DNA of 12,047 bases. Source: CAVUUN01 sp964421755 (lineage in GTDB: Bacteria; Acidobacteriota; UBA6911; RPQK01). The stretch covers positions 1 through 12,047 of the forward strand of contig CAYQYP010000394.1 of the NCBI GenBank assembly GCA_964421755.1, given 5' to 3'. Both the position numbers and the translations under genes were made by a program. Positions 1 to 6,811 of this stretch are shown here, one piece after another. The notes under the pieces were generated by a model. The model searched no databases. It was not told the origin of the DNA and worked only from the letters and a program-made list of their open reading frames with translations. Positions within the stretch are counted from its first letter, which is position 1, and each line of letters opens with the position of its first letter.

Positions 1-14
1 AATCTCGGTCCGAC

Positions 15-63
15 CCAAATGCGACCGACCCAGATGTGCGCCAGATGCGCCCACCCAAATGCG
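15..63. repeat. Four imperfect CCARATGYG 9-mers
   Basis: Four copies of a 9-base motif occur in direct orientation: CCAAATGCG at 15-23, CCAGATGTG at 30-38, CCAGATGCG at 41-49 and CCAAATGCG at 55-63. Spacing is 15, 11 and 14 bases, so this is not a strict tandem array. It may be a cluster of protein binding sites or the edge of a degenerate repeat beginning before the window. Function unknown. Confidence 0.45.
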
Positions 64-208
64 CGCCCGAAGAACCTCTTTCCGCAGCGTGGAGTTGTGC
101 GGCTCGGGACAACAGGTGTCCGGATCTGAAACAGAATGTTCGGATTTGACATTGGATCCGACGGCCCCCGGCCGCTTCCCCGTGGGATTCACTGACAGGT
201 CTCTGTTT

Positions 209-229
209 GTCTGGGAATACATTCCAGAC
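209..229. promoter_or_regulatory. Near-perfect palindrome, candidate operator upstream of the permease
   Basis: The core is GGAAT, two bases (AC), then ATTCC (214-225). It is extended outward by GTCT on the left and AGAC on the right, with one extra G in the left arm. The two-base centre is too short for a good RNA hairpin and looks more like a dimeric repressor or activator site. It lies about 165 bp before the permease start. No known operator consensus was recognised. Confidence 0.3.
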
Positions 230-393
230 GACGCCTGGGGCCCAAAGACGTCACGAAATCTGCGTCGTCATCGCGCCTTTGCCGAAAACCAGATTAGCCA
301 CTGCGACTCGATGACCACAGGAACGGGAAGCCACGACTGGCATACGCCTTGCTGTGACAGGTCATGACTGCCCTTGCGGCGAGAGGTGAAATT

Positions 394-2880
394 ATGGAGG
401 TTATGTACCAGGACATCCGACACGCGGTCCGAATGCTTCGCAAGAGTCCTATGGTTACCTTGATCGCGATCGTCTCGGTGGCTCTCGGGATTGGGATCAA
501 CACAGCCATTTTCAGTGTCATCCACTCGGTAATGCTCGAACCGTTGCCGTACTACCAGCCCGAGGAGTTGGTGGCGCTGCATCAGGTTCCGGAGAGAGGA
601 CCGCAACGGTCGGAACCGGATTTGAGCGCTGAGTCGACCCCCTGGTGGTCATACCCTAAATACCGGGTAGTCGCCCAGAATAACCGCAGTTTTCGAGAGA
701 TCTCGGCCTTCGCTGAGAGCGCCTACGTCTTCACGGGACGAGTCGAGAGCGAACGCTTGAATGTTGAGTTCGTGTCCGCCAGTTACTTCCCGCTCCTCGG
801 CATCTCGGCGCGTAACGGCCGGGTATTCATGGCTGACGAAGACAAAACGCCGAACACCCACCCGGTCGCGCTGCTTTCCGAAAACATCGCACGCCGCCAC
901 TTCGGCTCACCTGGTGAAGCAGTAGGTCGATCGGTCAAGATCGACAAGACTTCATTCTCGGTCGTGGGTACCCTTCCTCCAAATTTTCGCGGACAGTCGG
1001 GTGTCGTCGATGTCTGGGTCCCTATGATGATGGCTCCGGCCCTGATGTTTCCTCGTCGTTTGGAGACGCCTTTCGCAAGCTGGCACGAAGTGATCGGCCG
1101 GCTCAAGCCGGGAAAAGACGCAAGAACGGTCGAAACTGAGATGGCGGTACTCGCGGAGCGAATCGAAGCGGCTTTTCCTTCTGGCGATGGCGATCGGAAG
1201 ATACGCGCTATTCCCCTTCGGGAGGCCAATCTCGATCCTCGCATCAAGAGTTCGCTGCTGATTACGCTCGTCGCCGTAGGCCTGGTTCTTCTGATCGCGT
1301 GCGTGAACGTATCCAACCTGCTGTTGTCCAAAACAGCCGGACGGGCTAAGGAGATAGCGACTCGGGCAGCCCTTGGCGCGACGAGACTGAGGCTTTTTCG
1401 CCAACTGCTCACCGAGACGGTAATTCTGGGAGTAGTCGCTGGCGTTATCGCCCTGCTGCTGGCGGCTTTTACAAACGATCTACTGGCACTCGTCAAGCCC
1501 TCAAGCAGTCCAGCATTCCGGGCCAAGGATGTCGAGATGCTGAATTTCGGGGGTGCGGCCTTCGATTGGCCGGTTCTCGCCTTCAACTTCGGGCTCGCCT
1601 TCGTGTGCGGGTTTCTGTTTGGCGTCCTTCCATCGCTGAAGGGCTCGGCCGTCCGACCCGGCACCGGTCTGCAGTGGACCTCCAGAAACGTGGCAGGCTC
1701 CCCGCGACTGCTCAGCTTCAGCAGCCGAAGCGTCTTAGTTGTTGGTCAGGTCGGCTTGTCGGTGGTTCTGCTCACGGGGGCCGGGCTGATGATCCGCAGT
1801 CTTCTGCACCTGAACGCTACGCCGCTAGGCTTCGCGCCCCAGGAAGTCCTCACGGCCCGCATTCAGCTTCCTTCCGGATACGAAGAAGGTGCATTTCGAC
1901 ACCAACTTCTCACACGGCTGGGCGACCTGCCTGAAGTGAAGGCGGTAGCGCTTTCGAGCTCGACTCCGGCCTCGAGCAACGCAGCGGCAACCATTGTCAA
2001 GGTGATTGGCTCAAAACAGGCTGGCCAAGACTTCCCAACCGCCGAGATTCACTGCGTTAGTGGAGGCGTGTTCAAGACTCTCGGCATCCCGCTGCTCCGG
2101 GGTCGATCTTTTACAGATTTTGACCGGGAGGGGTCTCCGAAAGTTGTCATCCCGAACCAGGCAGCGGCCAGGCTGTTCTGGCCGGGCCAGGACGCGATCG
2201 GCAAGCGAGTATGGCTTGGTTGCGGGTGGGAAGACGGCGAATGGGGGGAGGTTATCGGGATCGTGGGCGACGTGAAGTACGGCCGAGTAGAGGAACAAGC
2301 CATGCCTGGTTTCTATTTGCCGTACCTGCAACCCGTGGAACCCGCCAGTTTCGTTTTGCTGAAATCGAACCAGGATCCTACGGCACTCGCCGGCTCACTG
2401 CGTCGCATCGTTCGATCGATTGATCGCAACCTGCCCGTTTACGACATCCAGACGATGGAGTCTCGCATCGCCGTTGCGACATCGCGAACAAGGTTCGTAA
2501 CCGTTCTTCTGGGGATCTTTGCCGCTCTTGCGCTGATACTGTCGGTTGTAGGCCTTTTCGGAGTCGTTTCCTATGCGGTTTCGAGCAGGCTGCGGGAAAT
2601 TGGCATCAGGATAGCCTTGGGTGCGCGCGCGACTCAGGTTCTGACCATGGTCATCGGCGACGGAGCAACTCTGATTGCATGCGGCTTGGCCGTCGGGGTA
2701 GGGGCCGCGATGCTCGGTTCCAGTCTGCTCGCATCCCAGCTCTACAACGTTTCGACGACGGATCCGCTGACAATAGTGACTGTGGTCTCAGTCTTGATGC
2801 TCGTGGGGCTCGCCGCCTGCGTCATCCCCGCACTGCGGGCGTCCCGCGTGCCGCCGATTGACGTATTGAGGATCGAGTAA
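394..2880 (+). CDS. ADOP-type ABC transporter permease (MacB/FtsX family, orphan, duplicated)
   Basis: This is an inner-membrane permease of the MacB/FtsX superfamily in the long, duplicated form known in Acidobacteriota as ADOP. Of 828 residues, the N-terminus holds the family signature (YQDIRHAVRMLRKSP, then LGIGINTAIFSVI, then EPLPY) with the first membrane segment around 20-45. A MacB-type periplasmic domain follows. The first FtsX unit has membrane segments near 285-305, 338-365 and 389-415. A second segment-plus-periplasmic module starts near 446-470. The second FtsX unit lies at about 700-828 (REIGIRIALGA motif) and ends in the usual PPIDVLR tail. I chose ATG 394 because AGAGGTG lies 5-10 bases upstream and the ADOP signature begins there; ATG 403 has GGAGG too close and ATG 364 adds unrelated residues. 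No ATPase gene is adjacent, as is typical of orphan members, so the substrate is unknown. Confidence 0.93.
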   Translation: MEVMYQDIRHAVRMLRKSPMVTLIAIVSVALGIGINTAIFSVIHSVMLEPLPYYQPEELVALHQVPERGPQRSEPDLSAESTPWWSYPKYRVVAQNNRSFREISAFAESAYVFTGRVESERLNVEFVSASYFPLLGISARNGRVFMADEDKTPNTHPVALLSENIARRHFGSPGEAVGRSVKIDKTSFSVVGTLPPNFRGQSGVVDVWVPMMMAPALMFPRRLETPFASWHEVIGRLKPGKDARTVETEMAVLAERIEAAFPSGDGDRKIRAIPLREANLDPRIKSSLLITLVAVGLVLLIACVNVSNLLLSKTAGRAKEIATRAALGATRLRLFRQLLTETVILGVVAGVIALLLAAFTNDLLALVKPSSSPAFRAKDVEMLNFGGAAFDWPVLAFNFGLAFVCGFLFGVLPSLKGSAVRPGTGLQWTSRNVAGSPRLLSFSSRSVLVVGQVGLSVVLLTGAGLMIRSLLHLNATPLGFAPQEVLTARIQLPSGYEEGAFRHQLLTRLGDLPEVKAVALSSSTPASSNAAATIVKVIGSKQAGQDFPTAEIHCVSGGVFKTLGIPLLRGRSFTDFDREGSPKVVIPNQAAARLFWPGQDAIGKRVWLGCGWEDGEWGEVIGIVGDVKYGRVEEQAMPGFYLPYLQPVEPASFVLLKSNQDPTALAGSLRRIVRSIDRNLPVYDIQTMESRIAVATSRTRFVTVLLGIFAALALILSVVGLFGVVSYAVSSRLREIGIRIALGARATQVLTMVIGDGATLIACGLAVGVGAAMLGSSLLASQLYNVSTTDPLTIVTVVSVLMLVGLAACVIPALRASRVPPIDVLRIE

Positions 2881-2901
2881 GCGGAGGGTTCGCCTTCCCG
2901 C
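2881..2901 (+). terminator. Hairpin directly after the permease stop codon
   Basis: GCGGAGGG (2881-2888) pairs with CCTTCCCGC (2893-2901) around a TTCG tetraloop, with one bulged C and one G-T wobble. It starts immediately after the TAA at 2878-2880. There is no T-run downstream, so it is not a classical intrinsic terminator; it could protect the 3' end or act with Rho. A second small stem (GGGTC, loop AGG, GACCC at 2915-2927) follows. Confidence 0.45.
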
Positions 2902-2909
2902 TGATGGGT

Positions 2910-3080
2910 CTATAGGGTCAGGGACCCTTGTGGCCCTTGTGGCCCTTGTGGTCCTTGAATGCATTGCGGTCCTTGCGGTCCCATCGGGCCGATTGGTCCC
3001 TGTGCCGACTGGCACTTTATACAGTTGCCCACTTCTTTCCCACCCAGGAAGATTATGCTGGAGGTAGGTGTATGACTCAT
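2910..3080 (-). CDS. Possible 56-residue collagen-like protein or gene remnant
   Basis: Read on the minus strand, this frame starts MSHTPTSSIIFLGGKEVGNC and continues into nine triplets of Gly-X-Y type, mostly Gly-Pro-Gln. One triplet is broken (Cys-Ile-Gln, where TGC replaces a glycine codon). It ends at a TAG (2912-2910) two residues after the last triplet. Bacterial collagen-like proteins rich in Gly-Pro-Gln are well known, so the coding frame is meaningful. However, the array is short, there is no clear ribosome binding site or signal peptide, and the frame is antisense to the start and signal peptide of the gene at 3072. An open frame extends to an ATG at 3269, but that part reads as the shadow of the plus-strand gene. 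It may be a tiny gene, the tail of a decayed collagen-like gene, or a minisatellite whose coding sense is accidental. Confidence 0.25.
   Translation of the reverse strand: MSHTPTSSIIFLGGKEVGNCIKCQSAQGPIGPMGPQGPQCIQGPQGPQGPQGSLTL
2923..3003. repeat. Nine-unit 9-bp tandem repeat (collagen-like on the minus strand)
   Basis: Nine consecutive 9-base units with consensus GGYCCTTGY run without gaps from 2923 to 3003. Units two and three (2932-2940, 2941-2949) are identical. Units at 2950, 2968, 2977, 2986 and 2995 diverge mainly at the last four bases, and the unit at 2959-2967 is the most degenerate. On the minus strand each unit is one Gly-Pro-X codon triplet. It occupies most of the gap between the permease and the 3072 gene, so it probably lies in that gene's promoter or leader. 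Confidence 0.85.
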
Positions 3081-3623
3081 ACGATGGCCTGCAGTTTGGT
3101 CTCTCTCGCCTGCCTGGTGTCGTTCGCGTGGCCCGTGCTTGGGCAAGGCTCCTACACCAAGGCATACGTCTCCGATCGCATTCGTAAGGTGGAGGACGGT
3201 GTGGACGAGTTCCGCAAATGGGCGGAGAAGCGTGGGGAAGACACCAAGAACCGCGCGGAATCGGCCCAAAGCAGTGGTGCGACATCCCGCCGTCGTGCGA
3301 ATCCCCCAAACACGGAGGCACGCAAAGATCAGGTTAAGAATTCAAAGGACGACCTCGATGACGCGCTTGGTGATCTGAACAGTTCCACCAACAGGCTGAG
3401 GCGGAAGTTCGACGCCACTGACACATGGATGCAGACCAAGGGTCAGGTCGAGACCGTGGTTGAGGACGCTCGGCGCATCAATCAGGTAATGGTCGGCGGC
3501 GCCTACGGGACCCAGGCGGATCGTTACTGGACCGTGCTTAGCACCGCCGTCAACGATTTGGCGCGAGTCTACGGTGTGCCTCCGCTCGGCGTAAAATTAC
3601 CGCCGCCCGGAGCTCGCCGCTAG
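3072..3623 (+). CDS. Small exported helical protein of unknown function
   Basis: This encodes 183 residues. The first 24 form a plausible Sec signal peptide: a hydrophobic stretch about 6-22 (ACLVSFAWPVLG), likely cut before QGSYTK. The mature part is highly charged and predicted mostly alpha-helical, with a Lys/Asp/Glu-rich segment around 30-125 that could form a coiled coil. A C-terminal stretch RYWTVLSTAVNDLARVYGVP resembles a pattern I associate with small exported soil-bacterial proteins (tryptophan, then a helix ending LA-x-x-YG), but I cannot name the family with certainty. The protein ends in a proline-rich, basic tail. ATG 3072 is chosen because GGAGGT lies at 3060-3065 and the signal peptide begins here. 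The upstream extension of the frame merely reads through the 9-bp repeats. It appears monocistronic, likely acting in the periplasm or outside the cell. Confidence 0.8.
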   Translation: MTHTMACSLVSLACLVSFAWPVLGQGSYTKAYVSDRIRKVEDGVDEFRKWAEKRGEDTKNRAESAQSSGATSRRRANPPNTEARKDQVKNSKDDLDDALGDLNSSTNRLRRKFDATDTWMQTKGQVETVVEDARRINQVMVGGAYGTQADRYWTVLSTAVNDLARVYGVPPLGVKLPPPGARR

Positions 3624-3753
3624 CCCACCGACATGTCCGGGGCCGTGTCTAAAGTCTTCAATTTTGAGGTGTTTGAATACTAAGAACTTAAGACAGGGCC
3701 CACGGCTCCCGGGAAAAAATGGGGGAATTCGTCACGGAGAGAACCGCGTTTCA

Positions 3754-3798
3754 GAACTGTCCCGCAGTTCGAGAGTTCGAGATACGCCCGGAACTCTC
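3754..3798. repeat. Two adjacent perfect hairpins sharing an AGTTCGAG tandem repeat
   Basis: The first stem is GAACTG (3754-3759) with CAGTTC (3765-3770) around a five-base loop. The second is GAGAGTTC (3771-3778) with GAACTCTC (3791-3798) around a twelve-base loop. Between them AGTTCGAG is directly repeated at 3766-3773 and 3774-3781, so the shared arms could also pair in an alternative way. It may be part of a structured untranslated RNA or a regulator binding region; no known RNA family was recognised. Confidence 0.45.
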
Positions 3799-3930
3799 CA
3801 GCTTGGGATACGCTCTCCCGGCCCCAAGCGGAAGGAGAAACTTAGGGTCACTATCAAGGGACTCATCGATTTAACCTCCCGTACGCGATTCTGCCTCTTC
3901 CTGCTTGAAAGCTGCAGGCTTGGCCGAGAG

Positions 3931-4272
3931 TTAGGGGCAGCGCTGGGGCGTGGTTCCGACTCCAGCAGGCAGAGTGAATCTGCGCGCTTGGATGGCCAGT
4001 CTACGCTGTTCAGCAGCGCTTTCTGCAAGCCGGGATGACATCGCCACCCGGTCATAAGACGCCGGACCAGAGATAATTGCCATGTTTGTTGCGTGCCGAA
4101 TGCGCAACGTGTCTGCCTGGAGAACGTAGCTTCTCTGGGCTTGATGCTGCATCTTCAGAAGCTCGCGATTATAAAGCACGCCCGGGGACGTTGTTTCACG
4201 TACCGGTATTGTAGATTGGGGTACGGAAGTCATGCCCCCATCCACCCGGTTCGTGTTTTCAGTGATCATCAT
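3931..4272 (-). CDS. Uncertain small protein, possibly a 5'-decayed gene remnant
   Basis: A 113-residue minus-strand frame starting at ATG 4272 and ending in TAA at 3931-3933. Its middle is helical and protein-like (for example RELLKMQHQAQRSYVLQADT and LAESAAEQRRLAIQARRF), with ordinary amino-acid balance. No domain or family is recognised, and there is no signal peptide or clear ribosome binding site before 4272. The frame stays open upstream to 4365 and that extension (AAYKAIFWLKAEIANVHHDT) also looks like protein, but it has no ATG, GTG or TTG start. This fits either a small gene starting at 4272 or the 3' part of a gene whose beginning has been lost. It may also be non-coding. Confidence 0.3.
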   Translation of the reverse strand: MMITENTNRVDGGMTSVPQSTIPVRETTSPGVLYNRELLKMQHQAQRSYVLQADTLRIRHATNMAIISGPASYDRVAMSSRLAESAAEQRRLAIQARRFTLPAGVGTTPQRCP

Positions 4273-4647
4273 CTTGGTGTCGTGATGGACATTCGCAATC
4301 TCCGCCTTCAGCCAGAAAATCGCTTTGTAAGCCGCGAAACATAAACTCAGGCTAACAGTCGGGATTCAGGTTCCCGTTCAACAATCTGCGGGCGGCAGGA
4401 GCCAGTTGCGTTGAGCTCAAGTTGTTAGACTCCCCCGGATAATTTCAAATTGTTGGTTTAATCTACCAGTAAGATTCGCTCAGCTTCAATGCTGTGGTTT
4501 TTGAAGAATCTGAGGTGGGACAGTGTTTTGGCGACACACGGGGATCGAATCCGACTCCAGGTTTTTCAAACAGCTTTGACTCATGTGATGTTTCAAACTT
4601 CCTACCATAATTCTCCTTGCGGCCTCTCTGTATTTCTGATAAAAGGT

Positions 4648-4676
4648 TTGACATTCAACTGTTTCCGCACTTTTAT
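4648..4676 (+). promoter_or_regulatory. Sigma70-like promoter for the five-gene cluster
   Basis: A perfect -35 box TTGACA (4648-4653) is followed after 17 bases by TTTTAT (4671-4676), which matches four of six positions of the -10 consensus. It sits in an AT-richer segment, and transcription would begin near 4683, giving a leader of about 130 bases before ATG 4814. It is the best promoter I can see in the window and is correctly placed and oriented for the cluster. Confidence 0.55.
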
Positions 4677-4813
4677 AGGAATTCAGTTCAGAAGACGCAG
4701 CCGTGAAAGTTCGTAAAACACGGAATTGTGACGGATCCTCCTCTTCCCTTGCGCAAGATCCATATCATGGTTTGAAAGCAACTCTCTATCCAGCAACCGG
4801 AAAAAGAAGACCA

Positions 4814-6673
4814 ATGCTTCGATGGACAACTCTCTTTGTATTGTTGTTTCCGACTGCAGTATCAGCCAGCGGGGCCCAGGAAACCAACCCGGCTCAGCCG
4901 CTGGTTCAACCCGCCGCTCCGATGGACGAGTTTGTCAAACAACTGGAGAACGAGTATCCAAAAGCAGCCGACAAGCAGGGCATAAAGGCCATGTACCGAA
5001 TGGCAACCTGCGCGCGCATGGTCGCCAATATGCGCGACCAGCTGGCAAAATCCCCATTTAGTGCCGACAGTAAGAAGGAGTTGGAACAGAAAATAGATGA
5101 TTTCAGCAAGAGCGCCGACTGTGGCAGCGACATTGATCGTGTGCTGCAGGCGAGAACCGCTCCGGGAAAGCTGTGCCCCAATATCGGTCCCTATGTGAAG
5201 ACCTACGGGGAGGCAACGGCGGCGGGAATACCGGCCAATCCGATTCAGGTGAATGAGAAAACGGATAAGATTCTGGAATCGCTGGTCACAAAGGGAGAAG
5301 AGGTCGAAGGACCGAAGAGAGTGGTACTGCGATACATCAATCGCCTCAGATATTCGTTTGGAGCGTCTGTTGATATAACCATCGTCCAAAACCCCTCGCC
5401 GCCTCAGGCGTTTGTGGTTGCGGACCTGGTGAAGGATGTTCCGGCCGGCGGAGAGCCCACCAGGGACGTGACTAAGGAGACGCCTGCGATCACCGAAGAG
5501 AGGGGTTTCGACCAGAGTTTTCGACAGATACAGCTATGCAACAAGGATTACCAGAAGCAGCTGGCATCAGTGCAGGATGAAGCAAAAACCGTAATGGATG
5601 CCGTTGCGACGGCCAAGAGCGACTATCAGAACGCGCTGAGCAATTCACCGGCCGTGCTCTCCCAGTCGCAAGCAGAAGATTTGCGTGCAGAGGCAAATAG
5701 GCTGTCCCAGCCTGATGGAAGCCTGGCGGCGGCAATCGAAAAACCTTATCCATCGGATCATGCGCGCGCCGTCCTTGTGTCACTGAACGTGTATTTGCAG
5801 ACCCTGACATCACTGGAAGGAACAGACGAGTTCAGGCAATGGAGCGCGACAGGCGGTAACGCCCAGCGCTACATCGCAGAGAAGCAGCACCCGCAGATGG
5901 TGAAGGAGTCGCTTGCGAAGTTCGCGCCGGGCAGTGAGGAAGACAAGACCGCCCGGGCCGATCAGGAGCGGATCGCGTATTGGAAATCGCGGTTCGAGGC
6001 ATTCTCGAGATTCAGGATCCGGGAGCCGGTGATACAGGGCGGCGAAACAATCCCGGGTGTCTTCAATGAAGACCTGGCGTTGGCAATTTTGACGGACTGC
6101 CATACCATCTTTGGCAAGGGGAAGGAATCGAAAATCAGCTATACAGTAACCGACCTCTATGGCACTTCGAATCAGGTTGTATCCGGAGCAATCACATCTG
6201 TGTGCGCGCCTCTGCTGACGGTCTCAGCCGGCGTGGGATTCAGCACATTGGGTACAGAAATCCCGGGGTTTGTCTCCAGCGCAAGCACGACGACCACGAA
6301 CGGTACACCGACCACGACAGTGGTCGAGCGGATTGGATTCACGGAGAAGTCTGCAATCAAACCGCTGTATGTCGTGCAGATGAACGCAATGCTGGGATCG
6401 CTGAGCAAATCGTGGAGCGCGTACGGAACGCTCGGTGCAGCGGTGGTCACTCGGACAGATACCACAACCCTGGAGTGGTTGTTTGGGCCGAGCATGGCTT
6501 ACAAACGGGCGTTCTTTATGACGGCGGCTTTCCACCTGGGCAAGCACACCGGCATCTCGGGCGGCTTCAAGGAAGGCCAGGATAAGCCAACGACGGGGTT
6601 GGATTCTGTTCCAATCCGAACAGAGTGGAAGCCCGGATTTGCATTCACGATCACGTACCCGTTGAACAGATAG
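4814..6673 (+). CDS. Exported protein of unknown function, first gene of the peptidase cluster
   Basis: Encodes 619 residues. A Sec signal peptide is visible at 1-20 (MLRWTTLFVLLFPTAVSASG), likely cleaved near ASG-AQE. The frame is open upstream to a GTG at 4703, but ATG 4814 follows a purine-rich AAGAAGA and places the signal peptide at the N-terminus, so I prefer it. The mature protein begins with a charged helical region bearing several cysteines (about 40-125). A section near 165-205 (RVVLRYINRLRYSF, SVDITIVQN) looks beta-stranded, then a long helical, possibly coiled-coil part spans about 205-330. The last 200 residues are rich in Ser, Thr, Gly and aromatic residues with alternating hydrophobic strands, as in small beta-barrels or surface domains. 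It does not end in the usual terminal Phe of outer-membrane barrels. Probably periplasmic or outer-membrane; family not recognised. It likely shares transcription with the genes that follow. Confidence 0.75.
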   Translation: MLRWTTLFVLLFPTAVSASGAQETNPAQPLVQPAAPMDEFVKQLENEYPKAADKQGIKAMYRMATCARMVANMRDQLAKSPFSADSKKELEQKIDDFSKSADCGSDIDRVLQARTAPGKLCPNIGPYVKTYGEATAAGIPANPIQVNEKTDKILESLVTKGEEVEGPKRVVLRYINRLRYSFGASVDITIVQNPSPPQAFVVADLVKDVPAGGEPTRDVTKETPAITEERGFDQSFRQIQLCNKDYQKQLASVQDEAKTVMDAVATAKSDYQNALSNSPAVLSQSQAEDLRAEANRLSQPDGSLAAAIEKPYPSDHARAVLVSLNVYLQTLTSLEGTDEFRQWSATGGNAQRYIAEKQHPQMVKESLAKFAPGSEEDKTARADQERIAYWKSRFEAFSRFRIREPVIQGGETIPGVFNEDLALAILTDCHTIFGKGKESKISYTVTDLYGTSNQVVSGAITSVCAPLLTVSAGVGFSTLGTEIPGFVSSASTTTTNGTPTTTVVERIGFTEKSAIKPLYVVQMNAMLGSLSKSWSAYGTLGAAVVTRTDTTTLEWLFGPSMAYKRAFFMTAAFHLGKHTGISGGFKEGQDKPTTGLDSVPIRTEWKPGFAFTITYPLNR

Positions 6674-6811
6674 TTCATAGCGCGGCAGTTCCTATTAACG
6701 ACAAAGCAAAAGAACACAGAGTGGTGCTGCTGCGCGAAGACCGCTGCCTGCATGTCTCGGCGGGCTACAGTAACAATATATATCGTTGAGTTCTTCTGAA
6801 GGAGCAAGAAT

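Larger units (their letters stand above)
1..393. other. Upstream region of the permease gene, no supported gene
   Basis: I see no convincing gene here. A reading frame covering roughly 59-367 on the plus strand has low-complexity, arginine- and serine-rich composition, no ribosome binding site and no recognisable motif, so I treat it as chance. The stretch does contain a cluster of short CCARATGYG-type repeats at 15-63 and a near-perfect palindrome at 209-229, listed separately. A preceding gene may end just left of the window, but no stop codon context identifies it. Confidence 0.5.
3624..4647. other. Long intergenic region without a confident gene
   Basis: About 1 kb between the small exported protein and the promoter of the five-gene cluster. 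Plus-strand frames here (3664-4038 from a TTG, 4093-4344, 4489-4716) lack ribosome binding sites and family-like composition. The minus-strand frame 3931-4272 is the only one that reads somewhat like protein and is listed separately. A compact set of hairpins lies at 3754-3798. The part beyond about 4430 is visibly richer in A and T than the flanking genes, and a short direct repeat, CAARTTGTTRG, occurs at 4418-4428 and 4446-4456. Confidence 0.55.

Noticed and set aside
146..174. TTGACA at 146-151 as a -35 box for the permease
   Set aside because: The position 17 bases downstream is GC-rich with no -10-like hexamer.
59..367. Plus-strand frame of 102 codons before the permease
   Set aside because: No ribosome binding site, odd composition, no recognisable motif, and it overlaps the short repeats.
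783..1664. Long minus-strand open frame (293 codons) inside the permease gene
   Set aside because: It lies fully antisense to a well-supported ADOP gene, is Arg/Ser/Ala-rich with no motif, and is what GC-rich codon use produces on the opposite strand.
2923..3003. CRISPR-like array
   Set aside because: The units are only 9 bases, contiguous and without spacers; the period fits a collagen codon repeat.
3664..4038. Plus-strand frame of 124 codons from a TTG
   Set aside because: No ribosome binding site, low-quality composition, overlaps the more protein-like minus-strand frame and the hairpin cluster.
4530..4580. GGATTCGATCCC on the minus strand, resembling a tRNA T-loop
   Set aside because: The flanking bases do not form a T-stem and no acceptor, D or anticodon arms are found.
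4463..4716. Short frames on both strands just before the cluster promoter
   Set aside because: They lie in AT-richer DNA over the promoter, lack ribosome binding sites and show no family features.
4703..4813. Upstream GTG start for the first cluster gene
   Set aside because: The added 37 residues are polar and would bury the signal peptide; ATG 4814 begins exactly with it.
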